Assembly: GCF_943373825.1 (NCBI RefSeq)
Contig: NZ_CALSBP010000003.1
Coordinates: 434,001-498,000 of the forward strand
Origin: Aquimarina spinulae
Lineage (GTDB): Bacteria > Bacteroidota > Bacteroidia > Flavobacteriales > Flavobacteriaceae
Length of the DNA: 64,000 nucleotides
Reading direction: 5' to 3'
Positions 18,359-26,170 of this stretch are shown here, piece by piece (positions within the stretch are counted from its first letter, which is position 1; each line of letters begins with the position of its first letter). A program made the position numbers and the translations under genes. The notes below the pieces were generated by a model, which saw only the letters and a program-made list of their open reading frames with translations, was not told the DNA's origin and searched no databases.

Positions 18359-19069
18359 TTATGTAAAATCGGTATTAATAAATCTTTGAAAATCTTTTCT
18401 GTATTTTTCTGAAACTGGAATGTATTTATCTCCAAATACAATACGATTACGTTCTATTGTCGTTATCATCTTTAAATTAACAAGAAAAGAACGATGTACA
18501 CGCATAAAGCTTTTTTTAGACAACTCTTCTGCTAAAGATTTCATGCTTTTTAAAGTGAGGATTGGCTTTTCAGAGTTAACTGTGTAGAGTTTTAAATAAT
18601 CTTTTAAACCTTCAACATAAATTAAGTCTTTTAAATTTATCTTAATTAACTTGTAATCTGACTTTACAAAAATATAATCATCTATATAGTTTGTTTGATT
18701 TGAGTTGTTAAGCATTAATTGTTTTGCCTTATTCGCAGCAGAGAAAAACTCAGGATAACTAATTGGTTTTACTAAGTAGTCAATAGCATTAACTTTATAA
18801 CTTTCGAGTGCAAATTCTTCAAATGCAGTTGTAAAAATAACTTTAGTGTTTTTGTTTAAAAGTAGTTTAGAGAATTCAATACCAGATAGGTTAGGCATTT
18901 GTATGTCTGTAAAAATCAAATCAACCGATTTGTGTTCTATAATTTCCATTGCAGCAATCGCACTATTGCATTTAGCAATCAATTTTAAAAAAGGTGTAGA
19001 TTTCACATAACCTTCTAATAAATTAAGAGCTAAAGGTTCGTCATCAATCAAAATACAAGAAAGTATCAT
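18359..19069 (-). CDS. LytTR response regulator, pair 3
   Basis: The 236-residue protein has a receiver with ILIDDEP, phosphoacceptor Asp55 (FTDIQMP), FTTAFEEFA and Lys101 (DYLVKPI). The LytTR domain is at about 135-233, with YVEGLKDYLKLYT and MRVHRSFLVN. It overlaps the kinase gene by 4 bases (ATGA), so the two are translationally coupled. The downstream serine hydrolase gene is a plausible target, and a candidate LytTR binding repeat lies upstream of the kinase gene (20145-20173). Confidence 0.95.
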   Translation of the reverse strand: MILSCILIDDEPLALNLLEGYVKSTPFLKLIAKCNSAIAAMEIIEHKSVDLIFTDIQMPNLSGIEFSKLLLNKNTKVIFTTAFEEFALESYKVNAIDYLVKPISYPEFFSAANKAKQLMLNNSNQTNYIDDYIFVKSDYKLIKINLKDLIYVEGLKDYLKLYTVNSEKPILTLKSMKSLAEELSKKSFMRVHRSFLVNLKMITTIERNRIVFGDKYIPVSEKYRKDFQRFINTDFT

Positions 19070-20091
19070 TTTTTAAAATTAAGTATTAATGTTGCAATAT
19101 ATTCGTTGTTTTCTTCTCTGGTTGTTAATTTAAACTTATTAGGATACAATAGTTCTAATCGTTTTTTTAAGTTCTCTAGCCCTATTCCAGAATTGGTAAC
19201 TTTTTCTTTTTCGGGAAAAGAAGAATTAGTAACAGAATAATTAATACAATCATTTTCTATTTTTAAGTCAATATAAATAAAGCTTGGTTGTATAGCATCT
19301 ATACCATGTTTAAAAGCATTTTCTACAAAAGAAATAAGAAGCAATGGAGCAATTTGTATAGGTTGATTAATTATAGGAAAATTCTTTTTTAACGTTAGAT
19401 TAGCAGATACCCGCAATTGCATTAAATCTATATAACGTTCTAGAAATTCTATTTCTTTTACAATAGGAACTTTATTAATTGATGCTTCGTGTAATAGGTA
19501 ACGCATCAGTTTACTTAAGGTGTGTATTGACTCTTTAGCCAAAAAAGGAGAGCTATCAATTAATGCATAAATATTATTTAAGGTATTAAAAAGAAAATGT
19601 GGCTGAACTTGATATTTTAAATATTTAATTTCAGTATCTAATTGTGTTTGTTTTACTTGTTGTAATAATAATCTATTTTTATTAAATCTTGAATTTACTT
19701 TTAAGCCAACACACATGCCAATACTTAAAATTATGGGTAACATTAATTGAACAGTAGTCATAGCACCACTTCTTACCTCTCGTATTAATTCTCCATTAAT
19801 TGTTGGATGAAATACATTTAATTGTAATAGTCTTTTTAATAAAACATAGATTATAACAACCAAAACAATATTTAAAATATAAAATAACACCTTTTTACTT
19901 TTAAAAAAAAACTGATCTACTAACACAAAGTAATTGATGTAAAAAGCAAGAAAAACACTTGAAATAGACAGCCAATTTCTATTAATAAGATATTGCCCAT
20001 TTGGAATATGATTTAATGAAGCTATTGGATATATAAATACAACCAGCCATAAAAAACTGTGCAATATTATTTTTAAATAACCTTTCTGCAT
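19066..20091 (-). CDS. LytS-type sensor histidine kinase, pair 3
   Basis: The 341-residue protein has four membrane helices (about 9-24, 40-58, 68-86, 112-130), then a coiled coil and the phosphoacceptor block KYQVQPHFLFNTLNNIYAL with His165. The N box is IAPLLLISFVENAFKHG and the G box is SGIGLENLKKRLELLYP. There is no extracytoplasmic sensor domain. The start ATG at 20091 directly precedes a basic residue cluster and the first helix. It is the first gene of a minus-strand group (kinase, regulator, serine hydrolase, CPBP protease). Confidence 0.93.
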   Translation of the reverse strand: MQKGYLKIILHSFLWLVVFIYPIASLNHIPNGQYLINRNWLSISSVFLAFYINYFVLVDQFFFKSKKVLFYILNIVLVVIIYVLLKRLLQLNVFHPTINGELIREVRSGAMTTVQLMLPIILSIGMCVGLKVNSRFNKNRLLLQQVKQTQLDTEIKYLKYQVQPHFLFNTLNNIYALIDSSPFLAKESIHTLSKLMRYLLHEASINKVPIVKEIEFLERYIDLMQLRVSANLTLKKNFPIINQPIQIAPLLLISFVENAFKHGIDAIQPSFIYIDLKIENDCINYSVTNSSFPEKEKVTNSGIGLENLKKRLELLYPNKFKLTTREENNEYIATLILNFKK

Positions 20092-20144
20092 ACCATTTTG
20101 ATAAAAAACTAAGGTAAGCTAAACAAGCTAAACATTTATAATTA

Positions 20145-20173
20145 TATAGACGGTCTTTCTAATTTTATAGACG
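20145..20173 (-). promoter_or_regulatory. Direct repeat with 21-bp pitch, candidate LytTR binding site
   Basis: Two exact copies of TATAGACG (plus 20145-20152 and 20166-20173; CGTCTATA in gene sense) begin 21 bases apart. LytTR domains bind pairs of roughly 9-bp direct repeats with a 21-22 bp pitch, that is, on the same helix face two turns apart. The site lies 54-82 bases upstream of the kinase/LytTR operon start, which fits autoregulation. The motif itself was not matched to a known consensus. Confidence 0.4.
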
Positions 20174-20255
20174 ATTATTATAATTCTATCTATATCATTC
20201 CACACAGATTACACTCCTCATATTGTCTAAAAGCTAGTACTGTATTATATTTAAA

Positions 20256-20297
20256 ATATATAGGTGTACAAAATATAATTTCTGTACACCTATATAT
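20256..20297 (-). terminator. Long hairpin terminator of the S41-like peptidase gene
   Basis: Perfect 15-bp inverted repeats (20256-20270 and 20283-20297; arm ATATATAGGTGTACA) flank a 12-base loop. In minus-strand sense the hairpin follows the stop of the gene ending at 20326 by about 30 bases and is followed by TTTTAAAT. The T tract is short, so efficiency is uncertain. Confidence 0.55.
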
Positions 20298-20325
20298 GTG
20301 GTATTCTATTAATGTTTTGTTACAA

Positions 20326-21975
20326 TTAGTTAATCTTATTAAGCACTTCTTTAGCATTCTTCCCTATTTCACCATCAGAATCCAAAGAAATAGCCTTTTT
20401 GAGTGCTTCTCTTGCTTTATGGGGGTCTTGTAATGCGATGTACGATTCTCCCAGATATTTATATGCGTTTGCTGAATTTGGAAATAACTCTAAAATCATA
20501 GAAAACACTTGAATGGAAGCCTGAATTTGTGGTACACGACCACTTTGCAATAAAATGTTTCCTATTTTAATTAACTCCATCTCAAAATCACAAAACGCAT
20601 ACAGTGGGTCTTGAATCATTTTAGGAAGTTCTTCTGCCAGTTTTTGTGTTTGTCCAGATAAATACAAGCTTATGATATAATCCATTGGCTTAGGTTTAAA
20701 ATCCTGTGCATTAAAAGTTAATGCTGCTTCTAATACAGGGTCCTGATTGTTAGCATACTCATCAAAACTCATAGTAACCGGAACACTAGGGGCTATCCAA
20801 TCTGCATTTTCTAAAGCTGGTTTATCTTGCCACCATAAATACGACAAAGAGATATTAATAGCACTGTTTGGAAGTCTTACAGGGCGGTTATCTCCCCAAA
20901 AATTGACATTTTCTGCTGTGGGCTCTCCCACAAAAATAACATTAGTATAATTGTCTATTTCATTAACCAGGTTTTGGCAAGCAGAAAAAGTTCGTTTTCC
21001 AATAATAACAAAGAGCTTTCCTATTTTATTTATCTTTTCAGATTTAATAAGACCTTTTATAACATCTTTATTTAAATAGTTATTTCCACCACCATTTAAA
21101 CGCAAATCGATAATTAATTTCTCGGTATCATTAGTTTCTATTTCATTAAAAACACGGGCATAAAAATCCTTGGTACTTTCTTCGGCTTCATCTGCTATTC
21201 TACTATGTCTAACATACATCGCCTTTTCTTTGGCTAAGTATTCTGAGAAGTAAACCTTATCCAGGTGCTCTAAATATAAAGGTGTTGTTGATTGGTCTCT
21301 TGCATCTAACCAATTGTCTTTTTGATGTACATAGCCACGGTGGGTAGGCACAGTTTCTCCTTTGGCCAATGCAGTAAAGGATTGTGTAAATACTTTTCCT
21401 CCTTTTTCTAACGTAAGTGTTATCGTATTTTGAAGGGTTTTTGTTATTTTTTGGGCATGTAAGACTTCAGGATACCGTATATTATTAATTCCGTAAGCTT
21501 TAAAATATTGTGAATTCTCTACTTCTACTGTCGGTTCAATTGCTTTTAGAACTTCTAGAATTGGCTTCCCTTCTACTGCTATGACTTTTGCTCCAACTGC
21601 TTCTGGGTAGTTCTTGTGTGTTCCCTGAATATAAATCCCATCATTAAATTCATATAAATTGAAAGGAAATTGTGAAAATTCAAATGGCTTTTGATGAAAA
21701 CTAATATAGGTATGCCCGTATTTGAATAAAGACACGAGTCGAGAAAGACCAACAATAATTTCGTGTTCTTGTAAATTCGGAATGTCATTGTATAGTGTTT
21801 CTACTTGGGTATCAAAATTTTCTTTTGTTGTTTTTACAAAAAGAAACGAATAGTCCCTATGTATCGTTTTTTGTAAAAATCGAAGATCTTCCTGCCATTG
21901 AGCTGTAGTTAGAGTCTCTTGAGACCATAACTGAGAACATAGAAATAGGCTGAGTATAATTAGTGTTTTTTTCAT
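20326..21975 (-). CDS. Secreted S41-like (tail-specific protease fold) peptidase with C-terminal TPR
   Basis: The 549-residue protein has a signal peptide (cleavage near LWSQE). It starts with a helical domain (25-95, with GHTYISF resembling the conserved 'GHT' of secreted S41 enzymes). A C-terminal-processing-peptidase core follows (about 250-400), with LIIDLRLNGGGNN and the nucleophile region KRTFSACQNL, where Ser331 fits the catalytic serine; the usual general-base lysine is not obvious. Residues about 485-545 form TPR helices (NSANAYKYLGESYIALQDPHKA..). It lacks a recognisable PDZ domain, as is common for periplasmic tricorn-like S41 proteins of Bacteroidota. It stands alone between a terminator and a 430-base regulatory gap. 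Confidence 0.82.
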   Translation of the reverse strand: MKKTLIILSLFLCSQLWSQETLTTAQWQEDLRFLQKTIHRDYSFLFVKTTKENFDTQVETLYNDIPNLQEHEIIVGLSRLVSLFKYGHTYISFHQKPFEFSQFPFNLYEFNDGIYIQGTHKNYPEAVGAKVIAVEGKPILEVLKAIEPTVEVENSQYFKAYGINNIRYPEVLHAQKITKTLQNTITLTLEKGGKVFTQSFTALAKGETVPTHRGYVHQKDNWLDARDQSTTPLYLEHLDKVYFSEYLAKEKAMYVRHSRIADEAEESTKDFYARVFNEIETNDTEKLIIDLRLNGGGNNYLNKDVIKGLIKSEKINKIGKLFVIIGKRTFSACQNLVNEIDNYTNVIFVGEPTAENVNFWGDNRPVRLPNSAINISLSYLWWQDKPALENADWIAPSVPVTMSFDEYANNQDPVLEAALTFNAQDFKPKPMDYIISLYLSGQTQKLAEELPKMIQDPLYAFCDFEMELIKIGNILLQSGRVPQIQASIQVFSMILELFPNSANAYKYLGESYIALQDPHKAREALKKAISLDSDGEIGKNAKEVLNKIN

Positions 21976-22048
21976 GATTATTGTTTAGTTAGAATGTAAA
22001 AGAAGTAGTATAACCCATTGTGCATTTAGGTTTTTTTTAACCAAAATC

Positions 22049-22190
22049 CGTCAATTCGAGCACCGTGGGGTACGAATGGTGTATCTAGAATAGGATTATT
22101 GATTAAAAAAAGCTACTCTTAATACATTTTGTCTTCATATCATCTCGAACACAATCGAAAGGTTATAATACAAAACACTCGAAATTGACG
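22049..22190 (+). repeat. Dispersed palindromic intergenic element, copy 1 (degenerate)
   Basis: The element is bounded by near-inverted ends: CGTCAATTCGAGCAC at 22049-22063 and CACTCGAAATTGACG at 22176-22190. The ends match those of the better preserved copy at 59718-59881. The interior (ATCTCGAAC, AATCGAAAGG) holds further TCGA-containing half-sites. No open frame is present. It resembles the short intergenic inverted-repeat elements that are scattered through many flavobacterial genomes. It lies between the S41-like peptidase start and the LuxR operators. Confidence 0.55.
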
Positions 22191-22301
22191 CTTTTTCACA
22201 ATGTTTTTCCCAAATACACAACGGGTTAGTGTACCAATTTTCCCTTGTTATTAAAATTTGTTTTCTATTGCCAAAACTAAGTGTATCTGAATGTTCTTAA
22301 G

Positions 22302-22383
22302 CTACACTCAAGAGTAGTTTCAAAAAATGTATTATTTGCTTACGGTTTATTTAGATAATTAGAACTACACTCTCGAGTAGTTT
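22302..22383 (+). promoter_or_regulatory. Pair of identical-type operators upstream of the LuxR-family gene
   Basis: CTACACTCAAGAGTAGTTT (22302-22320) and CTACACTCTCGAGTAGTTT (22365-22383) differ at only two central bases. Each has a perfect ACTCnnGAGT palindrome at its core. The copies start exactly 63 bases apart, six helical turns, so proteins bound to them would lie on the same DNA face. The second copy covers the place where a -33 element should be for the -7 box at 22393, which fits a repressor or class II activator site. Confidence 0.65.
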
Positions 22384-22392
22384 TTAAAAACT

Positions 22393-22400
22393 TATATTTG
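22393..22400 (+). promoter_or_regulatory. -7 promoter box of the LuxR-family gene
   Basis: TATATTTG is a perfect TAnnTTTG box. It ends only five bases before the ATG at 22406, so the transcript should start at or next to the start codon (leaderless or nearly so). No -33 TTG is present; the operator at 22365-22383 occupies that place. Confidence 0.6.
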
Positions 22401-22405
22401 TCACT

Positions 22406-23164
22406 ATGGCTGACATTAATTCTTTTTTTTCTTTAAAAAATACAATCGGAAATCTAACAGATAACGATATTAATCAAACAGCAAATTATCTCGAAGCCAT
22501 AGAAGCTTTTACAAGGACTACATACAAGAGTATCTATGTAATTGATTATGAAGTAAAAGGGTTTGAGTATGTGTCAGACAACCCGTTATTTTTATGTGGA
22601 AATTCTGCTGTAGAAGTCAAAGAAATGGGATATGGTTTTTATTTTAAATATGTGCCAGAAAAAGATTTGGAACTACTTTTAAAAATAAATACAATTGGTT
22701 TTGACTTTTATGAAAAAATACCTCTTCAAGAGCGGAAGGATTATAGTATATCGTATGATTTTCATTTAAAAAATGAAGAGGGTAAAACCATTTTAATCAA
22801 TCAAAAGTTGACACCTTTATTTTTAACAGAAAGTGGAAAAATATGGAAAGCAATTTGTTTCGTATCACTGTCTACACAACAAAATTCTGGTAACATTACC
22901 ATTATCAAAAAAGATGGTGCACAAAAAATGACTTATGATTTAACGACCGATTGTTGGAAATCTGTAAAAAAGATTGAACTCTCTATGAGAGAAAAAGAAA
23001 TACTGCAATACTCTATTCGAGGTTATGCTATAAATGAAATTTCAGAAAAAATTTACATTTCTCCAGATACTGTAAAATTTCACAGAAAAAAACTTTATGA
23101 AAAGTTAGGTGTTGCTAATATTTATGAAGCTATTTCTTATGCAACTATTAATAAACTATTATAA
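22406..23164 (+). CDS. LuxR-family (GerE-type HTH) transcriptional regulator
   Basis: The 252-residue protein has a C-terminal LuxR HTH (about 190-250: LSMREKEILQYSIRGYAINEISEKIYISPDTVKFHRKKLYEKLGV), with the canonical 'T.REkEil' start and 'S..TVk.H..ki..Klg' recognition helix. The N-terminal 170 residues (DYEVKGFEYVSDNPLFLCG, 'DFHLKNEEGKTILINQKLTPLFL') read like a PAS-type sensor domain, as in other Bacteroidota PAS-LuxR proteins. There is no receiver domain, so it probably binds a ligand or partner directly. Its own promoter carries two matched palindromes, so autoregulation is likely. Confidence 0.88.
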   Translation: MADINSFFSLKNTIGNLTDNDINQTANYLEAIEAFTRTTYKSIYVIDYEVKGFEYVSDNPLFLCGNSAVEVKEMGYGFYFKYVPEKDLELLLKINTIGFDFYEKIPLQERKDYSISYDFHLKNEEGKTILINQKLTPLFLTESGKIWKAICFVSLSTQQNSGNITIIKKDGAQKMTYDLTTDCWKSVKKIELSMREKEILQYSIRGYAINEISEKIYISPDTVKFHRKKLYEKLGVANIYEAISYATINKLL

Positions 23165-23208
23165 ATTGTATTCTTTCTATTGTTTATAGAACCTATTCTA
23201 TATACTTG

Positions 23209-24780
23209 TTACATAAATAGTTTTACAATTGTTTTTAATAAACCAAGCCTTTTCAATCTATAAAACTTCTTTCCCATTTTTTGTGGACTTTTCTTAGGCT
23301 CACCAATCTTAGCAGGAGTGTGAATTATATCTTCACTTAATACCTCACCTGTTAAATAGAATTCTTTTAGCATTGTTATTGAATTCGTGTTTGTTAATAA
23401 CGAACTATAGTCATGATGTGCATAATCAGAAAAAATTGCTAGTTTTCCATTCGGTAAGTATTTAATCATTTTTTGAGTATTTTCTAATGGCGTCGCAATA
23501 TCAAAATTTCCTGCTATCATTAGTGTATTTATATAAGATGTATCTAGTTTTCTATATTTTTCAGGAATCATATGGATTTTCCAATCAGAAAAACTAACTA
23601 AAGAAAATAATTTTGACATCGGAGCCCCTAAAAGATTATTTTTTGAATTCATTCCATTGATATAATCAGTACCAGAAAGATAATCTGATGAAAGTGCTTT
23701 CGCAAAAAGATCTCCCCAAACAATATTTTCCATTTCAGGAAGCAAGTCATACATCATCACTAATAATGCCAGACCACTATAGTCTCCATTTTCGGCGGCA
23801 ACAAAAGCATCAAATATTTTACCAACCCCCGAGGTTTTATACATTATATTAAACATCATTACACGTATTTTACCGGGATCCAGGTCAATTTTTTTCCATT
23901 TTTCAGGTAAGGTCAAAAAAACACTTTGTATTGTTTTAATGATATCAGGTGATCGTTTAAGGTTTAAAGAGTTTTCTTTCCATAAATCGCCGTATTTTTT
24001 TAAAATAGCATCTGTTATTTCAGGATTCCAAACAAAATGTCCTGGCGGACTTATTCCACCAATAATACTTCTATGAATACTTTCTGGGTAACGCAAACCA
24101 CTTAAATATGCAAGCCGTGTACCATAGCTAAAACCAAATAGATTTATTTTATTGTACCCCAGTATATTTCTAACTAATTCGATATCGTCAATTACTTCAA
24201 TAACATTATATCCATCAATGTCAATACCTTCATTTTTAAACCTTATCAATTCATTTTTCCAAACCATTCCTAATTTTTCAAAATGTGATTCGGTAAAAGC
24301 ATTGGTATCAACCATTAGTGCTTCTTCAAAAGCTTTAGAATCTAACGTAACCGAACCATCTACTCCTCGATAACCAACCATAACTATATCGTGATTGTCT
24401 AATAACCATAGCATGTTCTTAACCAAATTATTACTCAAATTACTATTCCCCGGGCCTCCATCTAATAAGAAAATAGGAGCTTTAGGTGTATCGCTTAATG
24501 AATGTAGTCTCTTAACAGGAATTGTGATCACTCTGCTGGCCGGATTGTTTCGATTTTCTTTGACAGCCAATGAAATATAATCTGTCTTAATTTTTTTTGG
24601 ATATTTTTTATGCTCTCTATTCTTATGGATTCCTTTTTCTATTAAAACATCTCCTTCTTTTAAGATTTGATTGCTATTGAACTTTGGAAATTTCGACGAT
24701 GACCTAGAAGTAATAACACAAATACTTGATGTGATTATAAGTACACTTACTAAACAAAAAGTAATTTTTGTAGTTTTCAT
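23209..24780 (-). CDS. Secreted alpha/beta hydrolase (TAP/prolyl aminopeptidase-like)
   Basis: I chose the ATG at 24780 over 24858, because it begins the signal sequence (MKTTKITFCLVSVLIITSS) and lies 27 bases from a perfect -7 box. The 523-residue protein has an oxyanion-region motif FLLDGGPGNSN, the nucleophile elbow FGFSYGTRL, a candidate acid Asp in AGNFDIATPL and a candidate His in YAHHDYSS, the order of the tripeptidyl/prolyl-aminopeptidase branch of alpha/beta hydrolases. A lid of about 170 residues lies between elbow and acid. It is probably a periplasmic or anchored peptidase or esterase. It is monocistronic, 83 bases downstream of the AraC gene on the same strand. Confidence 0.85.
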   Translation of the reverse strand: MKTTKITFCLVSVLIITSSICVITSRSSSKFPKFNSNQILKEGDVLIEKGIHKNREHKKYPKKIKTDYISLAVKENRNNPASRVITIPVKRLHSLSDTPKAPIFLLDGGPGNSNLSNNLVKNMLWLLDNHDIVMVGYRGVDGSVTLDSKAFEEALMVDTNAFTESHFEKLGMVWKNELIRFKNEGIDIDGYNVIEVIDDIELVRNILGYNKINLFGFSYGTRLAYLSGLRYPESIHRSIIGGISPPGHFVWNPEITDAILKKYGDLWKENSLNLKRSPDIIKTIQSVFLTLPEKWKKIDLDPGKIRVMMFNIMYKTSGVGKIFDAFVAAENGDYSGLALLVMMYDLLPEMENIVWGDLFAKALSSDYLSGTDYINGMNSKNNLLGAPMSKLFSLVSFSDWKIHMIPEKYRKLDTSYINTLMIAGNFDIATPLENTQKMIKYLPNGKLAIFSDYAHHDYSSLLTNTNSITMLKEFYLTGEVLSEDIIHTPAKIGEPKKSPQKMGKKFYRLKRLGLLKTIVKLFM

Positions 24781-24807
24781 AATGTATAAAATTGTGTTGA
24801 TTTTGCA

Positions 24808-24815
24808 CAAACATA
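24808..24815 (-). promoter_or_regulatory. -7 promoter box of the alpha/beta hydrolase gene
   Basis: The minus-strand sequence TATGTTTG fits TAnnTTTG perfectly and lies 27 bases upstream of the ATG at 24780. No -33 TTG was seen at the usual distance. Its position inside the longer open frame supports the shorter start. Confidence 0.45.
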
Positions 24816-24863
24816 TAGGCATTATCAGACTATTGCGCTTCATCTTATAATATGACACTAATT

Positions 24864-25955
24864 TTATAACCTATGTGACTTAAGGTATTGGGTTGGTGTT
24901 TTACCTGTACTCTTTTTAAAACATCTATTGAAAGACGATTTTGAATTAAACCCACATTCGTATGCCAAACTCAATAGTGTATAATTTTGATTTTTAGAGT
25001 TTTTTAGAAGTGTTTTAAATTCTTCTATGCGAAAATCATTTATAAAATCATAAAAACTCTTTTCTTCTTTTCGGTTAATTATTTCGGATAAATAATTTGG
25101 ATGGATTTCGAGTTTTGTAGCAAGACTATTTAACGAAAGGTCATTTTCTTTATAGCACTTTTCTTTTTTCATCAATTGCATTAAAAGAATATATGAGCTA
25201 TTTGCTAAATCATCTGTAAGTCCAGATTTTTCATATTTTTTCTTTTTACTTTCGTTAGTCTTTTGCTGTTGTTTATAGACGGTATATTCTTTTTTAAAAA
25301 TATTTTTTTGCTGGATTCCAAAAAAGCCGATTAAAATTACAAAGACAGACAATCCTATAAAAATATATTCATCTTTGTTTGAAATGATAAGAATACCCCA
25401 GATTAAGCCTAAGCCATAAATCAAAAACTGTAACCAGCTCAAATCAATTTCTTCAATATCAGAAAATTGCGAATGAATATTTTTTTTATATTTTTTCAAT
25501 AGGATACTCGAAAAAATCATGTACACGATTCCTGATATATAAATAAGAACTAATCCTACAGACAAAAACATTTCATAGCCTTTTCCTTTATTTTCAAAAA
25601 CTGCTATTTTTTCCTGCCCAGAAAGCATAAAAAAAGAGGATAAATAAATGTAGGCTACAATAATCGGAATTAGGTGTACTAATAGAAGCTTCTTTTGTTT
25701 AGAAAACTGATGGGTTACAGACAAAACATAATAATACAAAAATATCCCGTGAAATAAAGGTAATGGAAAATGTATGCCTAATAAATGTGGTGTTTTGTAG
25801 ATATCTCCTGTAAAATTGATATAAAAAAAATAAAGATGAATAGCTATAAATAGAATCCATCCCAAAAGGATAAAATCTGATCGTGATTTTTTCTTTTTTT
25901 TAAGAAGTAAAGCTGCTATAAAAAGAGAAATGCTAAGACCAGTAATGTATATCAT
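24864..25955 (-). CDS. Membrane-bound AraC-family regulator (7TM-AraC)
   Basis: The 363-residue protein has an N-terminal half (1-225) of about seven hydrophobic helices, starting MIYITGLSISLFIAALLL, and a cytoplasmic AraC HTH domain at about 262-360 (YKENDLSLNSLATKLEIHPNYLSEIIN, then LLSLAYECGFNSKSSFNRCFKKSTGKTPTQY). This topology is common in Bacteroidota and implies that a membrane-embedded sensor directly controls DNA binding. Target genes cannot be read from sequence; the co-oriented hydrolase downstream is the nearest candidate. Related proteins are encoded at 42591 and 58623. Confidence 0.9.
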   Translation of the reverse strand: MIYITGLSISLFIAALLLKKKKKSRSDFILLGWILFIAIHLYFFYINFTGDIYKTPHLLGIHFPLPLFHGIFLYYYVLSVTHQFSKQKKLLLVHLIPIIVAYIYLSSFFMLSGQEKIAVFENKGKGYEMFLSVGLVLIYISGIVYMIFSSILLKKYKKNIHSQFSDIEEIDLSWLQFLIYGLGLIWGILIISNKDEYIFIGLSVFVILIGFFGIQQKNIFKKEYTVYKQQQKTNESKKKKYEKSGLTDDLANSSYILLMQLMKKEKCYKENDLSLNSLATKLEIHPNYLSEIINRKEEKSFYDFINDFRIEEFKTLLKNSKNQNYTLLSLAYECGFNSKSSFNRCFKKSTGKTPTQYLKSHRL

Positions 25956-26170
25956 TCTCTTAAGGAAATTTTAAAAAAATAAGGTGATCATAATAGTTTG
26001 ACTAGGCTAAAATAGTATTTTTTTATAATGTTATTAATTGAGTAAAAGTTTCTCTATCCATTTCATTGCAGGATCCTCCATATCCAGATATAAAAACGTT
26101 AACAAAATGGTATCATGAAACCTGTGTATTAGTACTAATAAAACTAAGTTACCTTTATTCTTATAGCATA

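Noticed and set aside
20145..20325. CRISPR-like or other tandem array in the repeats around 20.15-20.30 kb
   Set aside because: There are only two copies of an 8-base repeat plus one terminator-like hairpin; no regular spacer-repeat array exists here or elsewhere in the window.
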